64,000 nt of DNA from Coneutiohabitans sp964457925 (GCA_964457925.1 CAYWGH010000010.1:116844-180843), one strand, 5' to 3'. Positions 54,193 through 62,220 are shown, counted from the first letter of the stretch. Notes: generated by a model not told the origin, from the sequence alone. Made by a program: numbers and translations.

Positions 54193-54223
54193 TTTCATCC
54201 GTTGGGTTGTTTCTATCCGGTGG
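54193..54223. repeat. CCAACGGAT right arm after GxxExxY gene 2
   Basis: TTTCATCCGTTGGGTTGTTT then CTATCCGGTGGA. The middle GGGTTGTTT matches the complement of the left arm at 53320. It starts six bases after the stop codon of the gene. Confidence 0.85.
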
Positions 54224-54237
54224 AGATTTATTCTTTG

Positions 54238-54272
54238 AACGCTCTCAAAATCCGAGGCATCCGAGCCAAATA
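54238..54272 (+). pseudogene. Duplicated 3' tail of a GxxExxY gene
   Basis: AACGCTCTCAAAATCCGAGG and CATCCGAGCCAAATA correspond to the last codons of the gene at 53390 (54152-54186). It translates N-A-L-K-I-R-G-I-R-A-K, close to NDLEIRGIRAK. It is followed by another right arm at 54276, so the 86-bp unit 54152-54237 is repeated at 54238-54323 with diverged bases. Confidence 0.75.
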
Positions 54273-54275
54273 TTT

Positions 54276-54308
54276 TTTTCATCCGTTGGGTTGTTTCTAT
54301 CCGTTGGA
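54276..54308. repeat. CCAACGGAT right arm, second copy
   Basis: TTTTCATCCGTTGGGTTGTT then TCTATCCGTTGGAG. It lies 44 bases before the kinase ATG at 54352. Confidence 0.85.
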
Positions 54309-54351
54309 GATTTATTTGCCTTTTGACATCGATTCAACCTGTAAAGAAACG

Positions 54352-57300
54352 ATGATAAAATCCATCCCGAAAATGTTCCGAGCAAGAATCATCGGTGTGA
54401 TCGTGCTGGCGTATTTATTCGCTCTACCGAATCTTTACGCGCAGAATATGCCCCGCCTCGACCGCATTCCCAGCGAGTTGGGGCTCTCGCAGAATCTGGT
54501 AAGCTGCCTCATGCAAGATCGCAAGGGTTTTCTTTGGGTCGGCACCAAAGACGGCCTGAACCGATTTGACGGCTATGAATTCATCGTCTACCAATACGAT
54601 GCGTATGATTCGACCTCGCTTTCGGACAGTTATATCACGGCGCTTTTGGAAGATAGCAAAGGACGAATTTGGGTCGGCACGCAGCGCGGTTTGAATTTGT
54701 TTGATCGTCGCGCCGAGGTTTTTCATCGCCTGCTGCCCGATTCCGCCAATCCCAACACGATACGCCATGCGACCATCAGCGATAACGCGATTGCCGAAGA
54801 TGCCCAGGGGGCGATTTGGGTTGGCACCGGCGATGGGTTGAGCCGTCTCACGCTTCCCGCGGGCGCCAAAGATTTCGCCGGCGCGCAGATGATCCACTTC
54901 ACACACGACCCGACTGATCCGCGAAGCTTCAAAAGCCCGACGGTGAGCAACGTGGTCATCGACGATAGTGGCGTGGTTTGGCTGGGCGCGGGCCTGCTGT
55001 ATAAGCTTATGCCGGAAAAAAACAGCGCGCAATATACGCTCATGCCCGTCGATTTCACTTCGGTTGATTCTTTGTGGCGAATCGTTCTCGAACAGCCCAA
55101 CCTGTATCGTCGCATACAAAAAGGCCGCAACGGCAAGCTCTGGATTGGCGGTGGCCTGGGTCTGATCTCCTGGGATGCGCGCGCGCAAAGACTCACGCCC
55201 TATCACTTTGGGGATCAACCAATCCAGCATCTGTATTTCTGGTGGAACAACACGCGCGGCATAATGGAAGATCGCGACGGCATCATTTGGATCGGAAACT
55301 TGAACGGACTGGCGCGCTTCGATCCGAAGACACAAACTCTTGCCGAGTACCGTTATCAACCGGGCAATGCCAGCAATCTTCCCGAGCATGGCTTGACGGA
55401 AGTGCTGGAAGACCGCGCCGGCGTGTTATGGCTCGGCTCGAACGGCAACGGCTTGTATCGCTACGATCCCAAAGCCGAGCGCTTCAACCGGAGACGGCCG
55501 GACGGTAAAATGGCCTTGTGGCGCGGCAAAAGTTTGCGCGGCATTTTCGAAACGCGCGATGGAACCGTGTGGCTGGGGCCGACTGCCATTGGGCTTTATC
55601 GTTTGAATCGCGTCACCGGAGAGCTGGCCGAGGTGAAGGCGCAATCCGGTTTGCCCGACTGGGGCGTGGTGTTTTCAATGCTGCAGGACAAGAACGATGT
55701 GCTCTGGCTTGCTTCCTCGAATGGCGTGTTTCGCGCGGAGTGGCGCAACAATAAATTTGAACGGGTGACGCATTTCGATGCCGAGCCGGACTCTTCCATC
55801 TTCAATGACGTCTATAAAGTTTTTGAAGATCGAAACGGCGATATTTGGATCACAACAAGACGAAACTTTAGCCGGTTGGATCAAGCCACTGGAAAGTTCG
55901 AAAATTTTGCCTTCATCGCCGCAGATAATCCTGCGGCATTGAATTGGTCGGAGCACGTTTTTATTTACGAGGATCACAGCGGCGCTTTCTGGCTGGGTAC
56001 CGCGGACGGGTTGAGGTTTTTCGATGCCAAACAGAAAACGTTCAAACGCTATCGCAATGATCCGAAAGACCGCGCGAGCCTGAGCCACAATATGGTGCGC
56101 GCCATCATTGCTGATCCCTTTGAGCCGGAACGCTATCTTTGGCTCGGCACCGCCGGCGGCGGGCTGAATCGTTTCGACCGGCAGACGGAAACGTTCACGC
56201 ATTTCACCGCCAAAGACGGTTTGCCCAACGACGTCGTTTATGCGATACTCGACGATAAAGATGGCAACTTGTGGATGAGCACGAATTACGGCCTTTCGAG
56301 ATTCAATCCTCGCACGCACGCTTTCAAAAATTTCGACGCGCAAGACGGTTTGCAGGATAATGAATTCAACTCCAGCTCGTATTTCAAAAGCGCGAGCGGA
56401 GAGCTGTTCTTTGGCGGCATCAGCGGCTTTAATGCATTTTATCCCGAAGACGTGCGCGACAATCCGCACGCGCCGCCGGTGGTGTTCACGGACTTTCAAA
56501 TTTTCAACAAAGCGATCTCCCACAAAATATCCGGCTCTCCCCTCTCACAAACGATTTCCGAAACCGAGCAGATCACGCTTTCTTATCAGGACAAGGTTTT
56601 CTCGTTCGAATTTGCCGCGCTAGATTTCACTGCGCCTGCGAAGAATCAATACGCGTACAAGATGGAAAATTTCGACGCGGATTGGCAGCAAGCCGGAACG
56701 AGCCGCACCGCGACTTATACCAATCTCGATCCGGGCGAGTATGTGTTCCGCGTCAAAGCCGCGAACAACGACGGCGTTTGGAATGAACAGGGCGCGTCGA
56801 TCAAAATCATCATCACGCCGCCGTGGTGGCGCACGTGGTGGGCGTATGGGTTTTACGCGCTGCTCTTGGCCGCGGGCGTGTTTGCGGTAGATCGCATTCA
56901 ACGGCGGCGAGTGATTCAAAAAGAGCGGCAGCGTGCCGCGCTGCGCGAGGCGGAATTGCGCGCCCAAACCGCGGAAGCCGCCAGCGAGGCCAAAAGTGTT
57001 TTTCTCTCCAATGTCAGCCACGAATTGCGCACGCCGCTCACTTCGGTGCTCGGCTTCGCGAAGATCATCAAAAAGCGGCTGGAGGAAAAAGTTTTTCCGC
57101 TCATTCCGAAAAGCGATCGCAAAGCGCAATACGCAGTCGCGCAGGTCTCGGAGAATCTCGATGTCGTCGTGATCGAAGCCGAGCGCCTGACCGCGTTGAT
57201 CAACAACGTGCTCGACCTCGCCAAGATCGAGGCCGGCAAAGTCGAGTGGAACATGACAGCGGTTGCCGTGCCGGAGATCATCGAACGCGCAATGGCAGCG

Positions 57301-57735
57301 ACCGCTTCGTTATTCGAAAACACCGGGCTGAAATTTGTCAAGGACCTCGATGGCGAGCTGCCGCAGATTGCCGGCGACCAGGACAAGCTCATTCAAGTCT
57401 TGATCAATCTCATTTCCAACGCGGCCAAGTTTACGCAAAAGGGTTCGGTGACCTGCCGCGCCGAGCGCAGGTATGGAGAAGTCGTTATCAGCGTCAGCGA
57501 CACCGGCATCGGCATTGCGCCGCAGGATCAAGCGGACGTGTTTGACAAATTCAAGCAAGTGGGCGATACGTTGACCGACAAGCCGAAAGGCACCGGCCTC
57601 GGCCTGACGATTTGCAAAGAGATCGTCGAGCATCACGGCGGCCGCATTTGGGTGGAAAGCGAATTGGGCAAGGGTAGCACGTTCTCGTTCGCGCTGCCGG
57701 TGGCTACGACGAAACAGCTTCAGTTGTTTGTTTGA
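54352..57735 (+). CDS. Propeller sensor histidine kinase
   Basis: About 1127 residues. The signal peptide (MFRARIIGVIVLAYLFALPN) is followed by a propeller (about 30-740; FLWVGTKDGLNRFDGYEF, LWLGTAGGGLNRFDRQTETF), Y_Y_Y (about 760-830; YTNLDPGEYVFRVKAANNDG), a membrane helix (about 845-865), HisKA SHELRTPLTSVLGFAK (His 890) and HATPase_c (DTGIGIA; GTGLGLT). There is no receiver. The frame is open for 104 codons upstream through the palindromes and the preceding gene tail; the ATG at 54352, or the Met seven codons later, is preferred because the signal peptide starts there. Confidence 0.87.
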   Translation: MIKSIPKMFRARIIGVIVLAYLFALPNLYAQNMPRLDRIPSELGLSQNLVSCLMQDRKGFLWVGTKDGLNRFDGYEFIVYQYDAYDSTSLSDSYITALLEDSKGRIWVGTQRGLNLFDRRAEVFHRLLPDSANPNTIRHATISDNAIAEDAQGAIWVGTGDGLSRLTLPAGAKDFAGAQMIHFTHDPTDPRSFKSPTVSNVVIDDSGVVWLGAGLLYKLMPEKNSAQYTLMPVDFTSVDSLWRIVLEQPNLYRRIQKGRNGKLWIGGGLGLISWDARAQRLTPYHFGDQPIQHLYFWWNNTRGIMEDRDGIIWIGNLNGLARFDPKTQTLAEYRYQPGNASNLPEHGLTEVLEDRAGVLWLGSNGNGLYRYDPKAERFNRRRPDGKMALWRGKSLRGIFETRDGTVWLGPTAIGLYRLNRVTGELAEVKAQSGLPDWGVVFSMLQDKNDVLWLASSNGVFRAEWRNNKFERVTHFDAEPDSSIFNDVYKVFEDRNGDIWITTRRNFSRLDQATGKFENFAFIAADNPAALNWSEHVFIYEDHSGAFWLGTADGLRFFDAKQKTFKRYRNDPKDRASLSHNMVRAIIADPFEPERYLWLGTAGGGLNRFDRQTETFTHFTAKDGLPNDVVYAILDDKDGNLWMSTNYGLSRFNPRTHAFKNFDAQDGLQDNEFNSSSYFKSASGELFFGGISGFNAFYPEDVRDNPHAPPVVFTDFQIFNKAISHKISGSPLSQTISETEQITLSYQDKVFSFEFAALDFTAPAKNQYAYKMENFDADWQQAGTSRTATYTNLDPGEYVFRVKAANNDGVWNEQGASIKIIITPPWWRTWWAYGFYALLLAAGVFAVDRIQRRRVIQKERQRAALREAELRAQTAEAASEAKSVFLSNVSHELRTPLTSVLGFAKIIKKRLEEKVFPLIPKSDRKAQYAVAQVSENLDVVVIEAERLTALINNVLDLAKIEAGKVEWNMTAVAVPEIIERAMAATASLFENTGLKFVKDLDGELPQIAGDQDKLIQVLINLISNAAKFTQKGSVTCRAERRYGEVVISVSDTGIGIAPQDQADVFDKFKQVGDTLTDKPKGTGLGLTICKEIVEHHGGRIWVESELGKGSTFSFALPVATTKQLQLFV

Positions 57736-57766
57736 AATTGCTGAAGAGTACCGGCGTCGCACCCGC

Positions 57767-57950
57767 CCAACGCCATCGGCGTGAAATGTTTATAGAAGCG
57801 CGTCATCATAAAAATTCAAAACGCCATCGGCGTGGCATGTTGATGAAACGACGCAACGATCAACATCCAGCGCCGCAACATGCCACCCCGATGGGGTTGG
57901 CTGCTTGTTAGATGTCACGATTCCATAAACATGCCAACCCTACGGGTTTG
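57767..57950. repeat. Modular hairpin repeat, copy B (about 184 bp)
   Basis: Forward units CCAACGCCATCGGCGTGAAA (57767) and AACGCCATCGGCGTGGCATG (about 57820) and inverted units CATGCCACCCCGATGGGGTT (about 57879) and CATAAACATGCCAACCC (about 57923). Each has a stem with a three-base loop and a conserved GGCATG/ATGTTTATAG tail. Confidence 0.8.
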
Positions 57951-57968
57951 ATTGCGATGCTGCATGCG

Positions 57969-58151
57969 CCAACGCCGGAGGCGTGCAATGTTTATAGCCG
58001 TGCGCCATAATAAAATTTCAAAACGACGGAGGCGTGACATGTTCATAAAACGCAGCAACGATCAACACACAGCGCCGCAACATGCCACCCCGATGGGGTT
58101 GGCGATTGTTTGATGTCACGATTCTATAAACATGCCAACCCTACGGGTTTG
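57969..58151. repeat. Modular hairpin repeat, copy C (about 183 bp)
   Basis: The same four units as copy B: CCAACGCCGGAGGCGTGCAA (57969), ACGACGGAGGCGTGACATG (about 58022), CATGCCACCCCGATGGGGTT (about 58081) and CTATAAACATGCCAACCC (about 58125). Copies B and C are offset by about 202 bases. The spacer 57736-58189 contains little else. Confidence 0.8.
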
Positions 58152-58189
58152 GTGATTTGAAGATTTAACGATTGGCAAAATTCAATCAC

Positions 58190-61100
58190 ATGAAAACCGC
58201 CATGGAAAAACTCTTTATTCTCCTCGTTATCGTCTTCTGTGCCGGTTTAACAAATCCCGAACCGGCGCAAGCACAAACCCCAACCGCCCCTCGCTCTTCG
58301 CCCCTCGCTCTTCACCCTTCGCGAAGCGCCGAGCTGGGCAAACCCCTCCTCACCGCCTGGCTGCCAAAAGACTACGGCGCGGAGTCGCAAAACTGGGCGA
58401 TTGTGCAGGACAACCGCGGGATGATGTATTTCGGCAATAACAGCGGCATTCTCGAATACGACGGCGTGTCCTGGCGGCTGATTCAGTTCCCCAACAAAAG
58501 CGGTTGCCGCTCGCTGGCTAAGGATGCCAACGGCCGCATTTATGCCGGCGGCGTGGGCGATTTCGGTTACCTGGCGCCGGATAGCGTGGGACAGATGCGC
58601 TTTGTCTCCCTGCTGCCGCAGGTGCCGGAAGAGGCGCGCGGCTTTGCCGATGTCTGGAGCACACATGTTCTGCAGGAAAACGTCTATTTCAGGACAAATA
58701 ATTACCTTTTCCGCTGGACGCCTTCCGGTTCTGCATCGTCAGATTCGGACATGACCGGAGAAATGAAAATCTGGAAGCCGGACAATGCCTTTCATTTGAG
58801 TTTTTCAGTGGATGACGTCTTTTATGTTCGCGAATGGGAAAAAGGCTTGCTGCGCATGCAGGGGGATTCGCTGCTTCTCGTGCCCGGCGGCGGGCAGTTT
58901 GCCAACAAGCAGATTTTGGTGATGCTGCCGTTTCCCGATGATGTCATGGCGATCCCGCAGGGGCGGGAGAAGCAATCTCCCGATTCTCTGCACAAGGTCG
59001 AGGGATTGCGTCCCGCTTCTGGCGGGACTCCTCGCAATGACAAGAAAATCCTCATCGGCACCCTTACGCAAGGCCTGTTCCTCTACGACGGCCAGACCTT
59101 CCAGCCCTTTAAAACCGAGGCCGATGACTTCCTGCAAAAAAATCCTCTCTATCCACCTGGCGCCGTGCTCAGCGAGGGCCGCCTGTTGCTCAACACCCAG
59201 AGTGGCGGCGCGGTGCTGCTGGACCCAAGCGGCAAGCTTTTGCAAACCATCGACCGCAGCAGCGGCCTGCCGGATAATACGGTGTATTATGTCTATTCCG
59301 ATCCCGCCCGGCCGGAGACGCAATGGCTGGCACTCGACAACGGCCTTGCGCGCGTGGAAGCGACCGGCGCGTTCAGCATGTTCGATGCCGACCGCGGACT
59401 GACAAGCTCTGTTAACAAAGCACAGCGCCACCGCGGTGTGCTGTATGCTGCCACCAATGTGGGCATATTTTATCTCGATGCGGAATCAGGAACCTTCAAG
59501 CCGGTCAAGATGCCAGCGACACAGGCCTGGGATTTTCTGGCCATCGAAGGCCAATTGCTGGCGGCAACCAATGACGGCATTTATGCGGTCAATGGTGCCC
59601 AGGCTGCTTTTGTGCGACAGTCGGTCAACAATGATTTTAACGCTTCTGTATTCCACCGTTCCCGGCAGGATAGCCAGCGCGTCCTTGTCGGCCTTACCGA
59701 CGGCCTGGCTTGCCTGCGCCGCGAAAACGGTGTCTGGCGCGATGAAGGCCGCGCCCCGGGCATTCAGGATGATGTCCGAACCCTGGTCGAAATGGATGAC
59801 GGCAGTTTGTGGGCAGGCACTCAGGCGACAGGCATCCTGCGTTTGACCTTTCCCCGCAACAGCGGAAAAATCTGGCAGGATGTACAGGTGGAACGCTTTG
59901 GCCCAGAACACGGCTTGCCGGAGGGTTGGGTAGGTGTTCATGACATCAACGGCACCCCTTATTTTAGCACGCTTGATAACATTTATCGCTTTGATACTGA
60001 CAATCAGCGTTTTGTGGCGGACAGCACATTTATGGTAGTAGCTGCGCATGATGAGGGCCGGATCATAAAAAGAGATGTACACGGTCGGTTCTGGGTGTTG
60101 GGCAAGGGAATGGCGCTGGGCACTTCTCAGACCAATGGCAGCTATCAGTGGTTGACAGCCCCGTTCCGGCGTTTTTCGGATGAAAATATCTATACCGTTT
60201 ATTCAGAAGACAATGGCGTGGTTTGGTTTGGCGGCGCCAGCGGCCTGATCCGCTATGATTCGAATGTGGAGGTGAATTATGCGGTGGATTATCCGGCCCT
60301 GGTGCGGCGTGTGGTGGTGGGGGAAGATTCGCTGATTTTTGGCGGCGCGCTTCCGGATGGCTTGTCATCTCTCACTGGTGATAAGCCTGACATTCTTCGC
60401 TCTACGCCCTCTGCCCTCCGCCCTCTGCTCGCTTACGCCCACAACAACCTGGCCTTCGCCTATTCCGCCCCGGCCTACGAAGACGCCAGCCGCCTGCAAT
60501 TTCAAACCTGGCTCGAAGGCTTCGACGAGCACTGGTCAAACTGGAATAACAAAACCGAAAAAGAATACACCAACCTGCCGGAGGGGGACTACCACTTTCA
60601 TGTGCGGGCGAAGAATTTGTATGAGCACGTGAGTCAGGAAGCCGTGTACAGTTTCACCATTCTGCCGCCGTGGTGGCGCACCTGGTGGGCGTATGGCGGC
60701 TATGCGGTACTTTTCGGGCTGCTGGTGTTTGCGGTCGATCGCGTGCAGCGCCGGCGGTTGATCAAACGCGAGCGTGAACGCGCCGAGCTGCGGGAAGCCA
60801 AACTGCGCGCCGAAGCTGCGCAAGAGGCGAACGAGGCCAAAAGCAACTTTCTTTCGTTCGTGAGTCACGAGCTGCGCACGCCATTAACTTCGGTGATCGG
60901 TTTTGCCAAGATCATTCAAAAGCGGCTGGATGAGCGGCTCTTTCCGCTGATTCAAACCGATGACGACAAGATACGGAAAACTATCCATCAAGTGACGGAG
61001 AATCTCACCGTCGTGATCAGCGAAGGCGAGCGCCTGACCAAGCTGATCAACGACGTGCTCGACCTCGCGAAAATCGAAGCGGGCAAATACGAATGGCAGC

Positions 61101-61591
61101 AAGAGCCGGTCAGCATGCCCGAGCTGGTGGCGCGGGCGGCGGCGGCGACCTCCTCGCTGTTTGAGAACAAAGGGCTGAAGTTCATCAAAGAAATCAACGG
61201 CGAGCTGCCCGAGCTAATCGGCGACCGCGACAAGCTGCTGCAGGTTGTGATCAATCTCATCTCGAACGCGGTGAAGTTCACCGAAGCCGGCTCAGTCACC
61301 TGCCGCGCGTTGGTTTACCCTGAGCGATCAGTCGAAGGGCAATCGAACGGCGAGATCGTGGTGAGTGTGATCGACACCGGCGAGGGCATCAGCCCGGAGA
61401 ATCAGCCGAAAGTGTTCGAAAAATTCAAGCAGGTGGGCGCTTCGTCGGGCAATCGGCCTATCGGCACGGGTTTGGGCTTGCCGATTTGCAAAGAGATCGT
61501 CGAGCATCACGGCGGCCGGATTTGGGTGGAAAGCGAAATCGGCAAAGGCAGCACGTTTTCGTTCGCGCTGCCGGTGAAGTCACTTTACTAA
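58190..61591 (+). CDS. Propeller/Y_Y_Y sensor histidine kinase carrying in-frame repeat insertions
   Basis: About 1133 residues. A signal peptide (KLFILLVIVFCAGLTNPEPA) is followed by a propeller (about 45-720), Y_Y_Y (about 790-830; EYTNLPEGDYHFHVRAKN), a membrane helix (about 840-856), HisKA SHELRTPLTSVIGFAK (His 893) and HATPase_c (DTGEGIS; GTGLGLP). It is the closest paralogue of the kinase at 42259. Compared with paralogues it has extra in-frame segments near 58290-58325, 58942-59042, 60396-60432 and 61316-61340, all made of repeat-like DNA. It ends VKSLY with a stop taken from the palindrome at 61582. There is no receiver. Confidence 0.88.
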   Translation: MKTAMEKLFILLVIVFCAGLTNPEPAQAQTPTAPRSSPLALHPSRSAELGKPLLTAWLPKDYGAESQNWAIVQDNRGMMYFGNNSGILEYDGVSWRLIQFPNKSGCRSLAKDANGRIYAGGVGDFGYLAPDSVGQMRFVSLLPQVPEEARGFADVWSTHVLQENVYFRTNNYLFRWTPSGSASSDSDMTGEMKIWKPDNAFHLSFSVDDVFYVREWEKGLLRMQGDSLLLVPGGGQFANKQILVMLPFPDDVMAIPQGREKQSPDSLHKVEGLRPASGGTPRNDKKILIGTLTQGLFLYDGQTFQPFKTEADDFLQKNPLYPPGAVLSEGRLLLNTQSGGAVLLDPSGKLLQTIDRSSGLPDNTVYYVYSDPARPETQWLALDNGLARVEATGAFSMFDADRGLTSSVNKAQRHRGVLYAATNVGIFYLDAESGTFKPVKMPATQAWDFLAIEGQLLAATNDGIYAVNGAQAAFVRQSVNNDFNASVFHRSRQDSQRVLVGLTDGLACLRRENGVWRDEGRAPGIQDDVRTLVEMDDGSLWAGTQATGILRLTFPRNSGKIWQDVQVERFGPEHGLPEGWVGVHDINGTPYFSTLDNIYRFDTDNQRFVADSTFMVVAAHDEGRIIKRDVHGRFWVLGKGMALGTSQTNGSYQWLTAPFRRFSDENIYTVYSEDNGVVWFGGASGLIRYDSNVEVNYAVDYPALVRRVVVGEDSLIFGGALPDGLSSLTGDKPDILRSTPSALRPLLAYAHNNLAFAYSAPAYEDASRLQFQTWLEGFDEHWSNWNNKTEKEYTNLPEGDYHFHVRAKNLYEHVSQEAVYSFTILPPWWRTWWAYGGYAVLFGLLVFAVDRVQRRRLIKRERERAELREAKLRAEAAQEANEAKSNFLSFVSHELRTPLTSVIGFAKIIQKRLDERLFPLIQTDDDKIRKTIHQVTENLTVVISEGERLTKLINDVLDLAKIEAGKYEWQQEPVSMPELVARAAAATSSLFENKGLKFIKEINGELPELIGDRDKLLQVVINLISNAVKFTEAGSVTCRALVYPERSVEGQSNGEIVVSVIDTGEGISPENQPKVFEKFKQVGASSGNRPIGTGLGLPICKEIVEHHGGRIWVESEIGKGSTFSFALPVKSLY
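58290..58325. repeat. CGCTCTTCGCCC-type simple repeat in kinase coding sequence
   Basis: CTCGCTCTTCGCCCCTCGCT then CTTCACCCTTCGC. It encodes about RSSPLALHPS in a region where the paralogue at 42259 has a shorter linker. A related stretch in the opposite orientation is at 63796-63822. Confidence 0.6.
58942..59042. repeat. 101-bp GTCATTGCGAGG-type palindrome inserted in frame
   Basis: The outer arms TGTCATGGCGA (58942-58952) and TCGCAATGACA (59032-59042) are complementary but for one base. Inside are GAAGCAATCTCCC and GGGATTGCGTCCCG, the usual words of this widespread intergenic element. It adds about 33 residues between MLPFPDD and KKILIGTLTQ of the kinase, where the paralogue at 38209 reads MLPFPGDPQKILVGTRTQ. 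Confidence 0.8.
60396..60432. repeat. Pyrimidine-rich repeat in kinase coding sequence
   Basis: TTCGCTCTACGCCCTCTGCC then CTCCGCCCTCTGCTCGC. It encodes RSTPSALRPLLA. The kinase at 42259 lacks about 15 residues at this place. Confidence 0.55.
61316..61340. repeat. TACCCTGAGCGATCAGTCGA repeat inside the HATPase domain
   Basis: The stretch encodes YPERSVEGQ within the run TCRA..NGEIVVSV. Paralogues read TCRAKEANGEIVISI, TCRAEQKDGEIIIS and TCRAERRYGEVVIS, so about nine residues are inserted in frame. Confidence 0.65.
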
Positions 61592-61612
61592 ACTTTTCAA
61601 GTTTAGTAAAGT
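61582..61612. repeat. 31-bp palindrome at the 3' end of the kinase gene
   Basis: ACTTTACTAAACTT, TTC, then the exact complement. It provides the stop codon (TAC TAA) of the kinase. It is the second copy of the palindrome at 50659. Confidence 0.9.
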
Positions 61613-61620
61613 TTTCTACT

Positions 61621-61648
61621 CTGTTGGGCTGTTTCTATCCATTGGAAA
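61621..61648. repeat. CCAACGGAT right arm, solitary copy
   Basis: CTGTTGGGCTGTTTCTATCC then ATTGGAAA. It lies 27 bases before the response-regulator ATG. No left partner was found. Confidence 0.7.
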
Positions 61649-61674
61649 TTTTCTAATCACCAAAAGGAGAATCC

Positions 61675-62061
61675 ATGAATCGCAAAATCCTCATCGTTGA
61701 CGACGAGGCGCATTTGCGCATGTTGATCGAGCAAACCCTGGAAGATTTGCAGGACGAGGGCGTGGAATTGCTGACCGCCGGCAACGGCGAAGAAGCTTTG
61801 GAAACCATCAAAACGGAAAAGCCCAACCTCGTTTTCCTCGATGTGATGATGCCGAAAATGAGCGGGTTCGACGTGTGCCAGGCCGTCAAGAAAGAGCTGG
61901 GCATGAAGGACGTTCATATCGTGTTGCTGACCGCCAAAGGCCAGGAGTTTGACAAGCACAAGGGCCAGGAAGTCGGCGCGGATTTGTACATGACCAAGCC
62001 TTTCGATCCGGATGCCTTGCTGGCGAAGGCCAAAGCAGTGCTGGGGATTTCCAACGGATAG
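61675..62061 (+). CDS. Single-domain response regulator
   Basis: A 128-residue receiver: ILIVDDEAHLRMLIEQTL, phospho-acceptor Asp56 in LVFLDVMMPKMSG, the Thr/Ala position in LLTAKGQ and the Lys in YMTKPFDPD. There is no output domain. AAAAGGAGAATCC precedes the ATG. It follows five propeller kinases, four of which lack receivers, so it may be a shared phosphate acceptor or relay. It ends GISNG with the TAG taken from CCAACGGATAG of the next palindrome. Confidence 0.93.
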   Translation: MNRKILIVDDEAHLRMLIEQTLEDLQDEGVELLTAGNGEEALETIKTEKPNLVFLDVMMPKMSGFDVCQAVKKELGMKDVHIVLLTAKGQEFDKHKGQEVGADLYMTKPFDPDALLAKAKAVLGISNG

Positions 62062-62111
62062 AAGAACCCTACTGATGAAAACCAGATCCGTTGGGGTCTT
62101 CAAGCCGCTGG
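62051..62111. repeat. CCAACGGAT palindrome, complete copy
   Basis: Left arm CCAACGGATAGAAGAACCCT and right arm GGGGTCTTCAAGCCGCTGG with ACTGATGAAAACCAGATCCG between. It supplies the stop codon of the response regulator. Confidence 0.8.
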
Positions 62112-62128
62112 AAAAAAACTTTAACTCT

Positions 62129-62190
62129 CCAACGGATCGAAGAACCCAACTGATAAACGCCACATCCCGTTGGGTTCTTCGTTCCGTGGG
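62129..62190. repeat. CCAACGGAT palindrome, complete copy
   Basis: Left arm CCAACGGATCGAAGAACCCA and right arm TTGGGTTCTTCGTTCCGTGG. The middle GAAGAACCC is complemented by GGGTTCTTC. It ends 30 bases before the cytoplasmic kinase ATG. Confidence 0.85.
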
Positions 62191-62220
62191 AAAAATAAAA
62201 AACCAAAAGCGAAAGCGCAA

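Noticed and set aside
54040..54351. Extension of the kinase frame upstream through the palindromes and the GxxExxY gene tail
   Set aside because: It lacks a ribosome site and family sequence; the signal peptide begins at or just after 54352.
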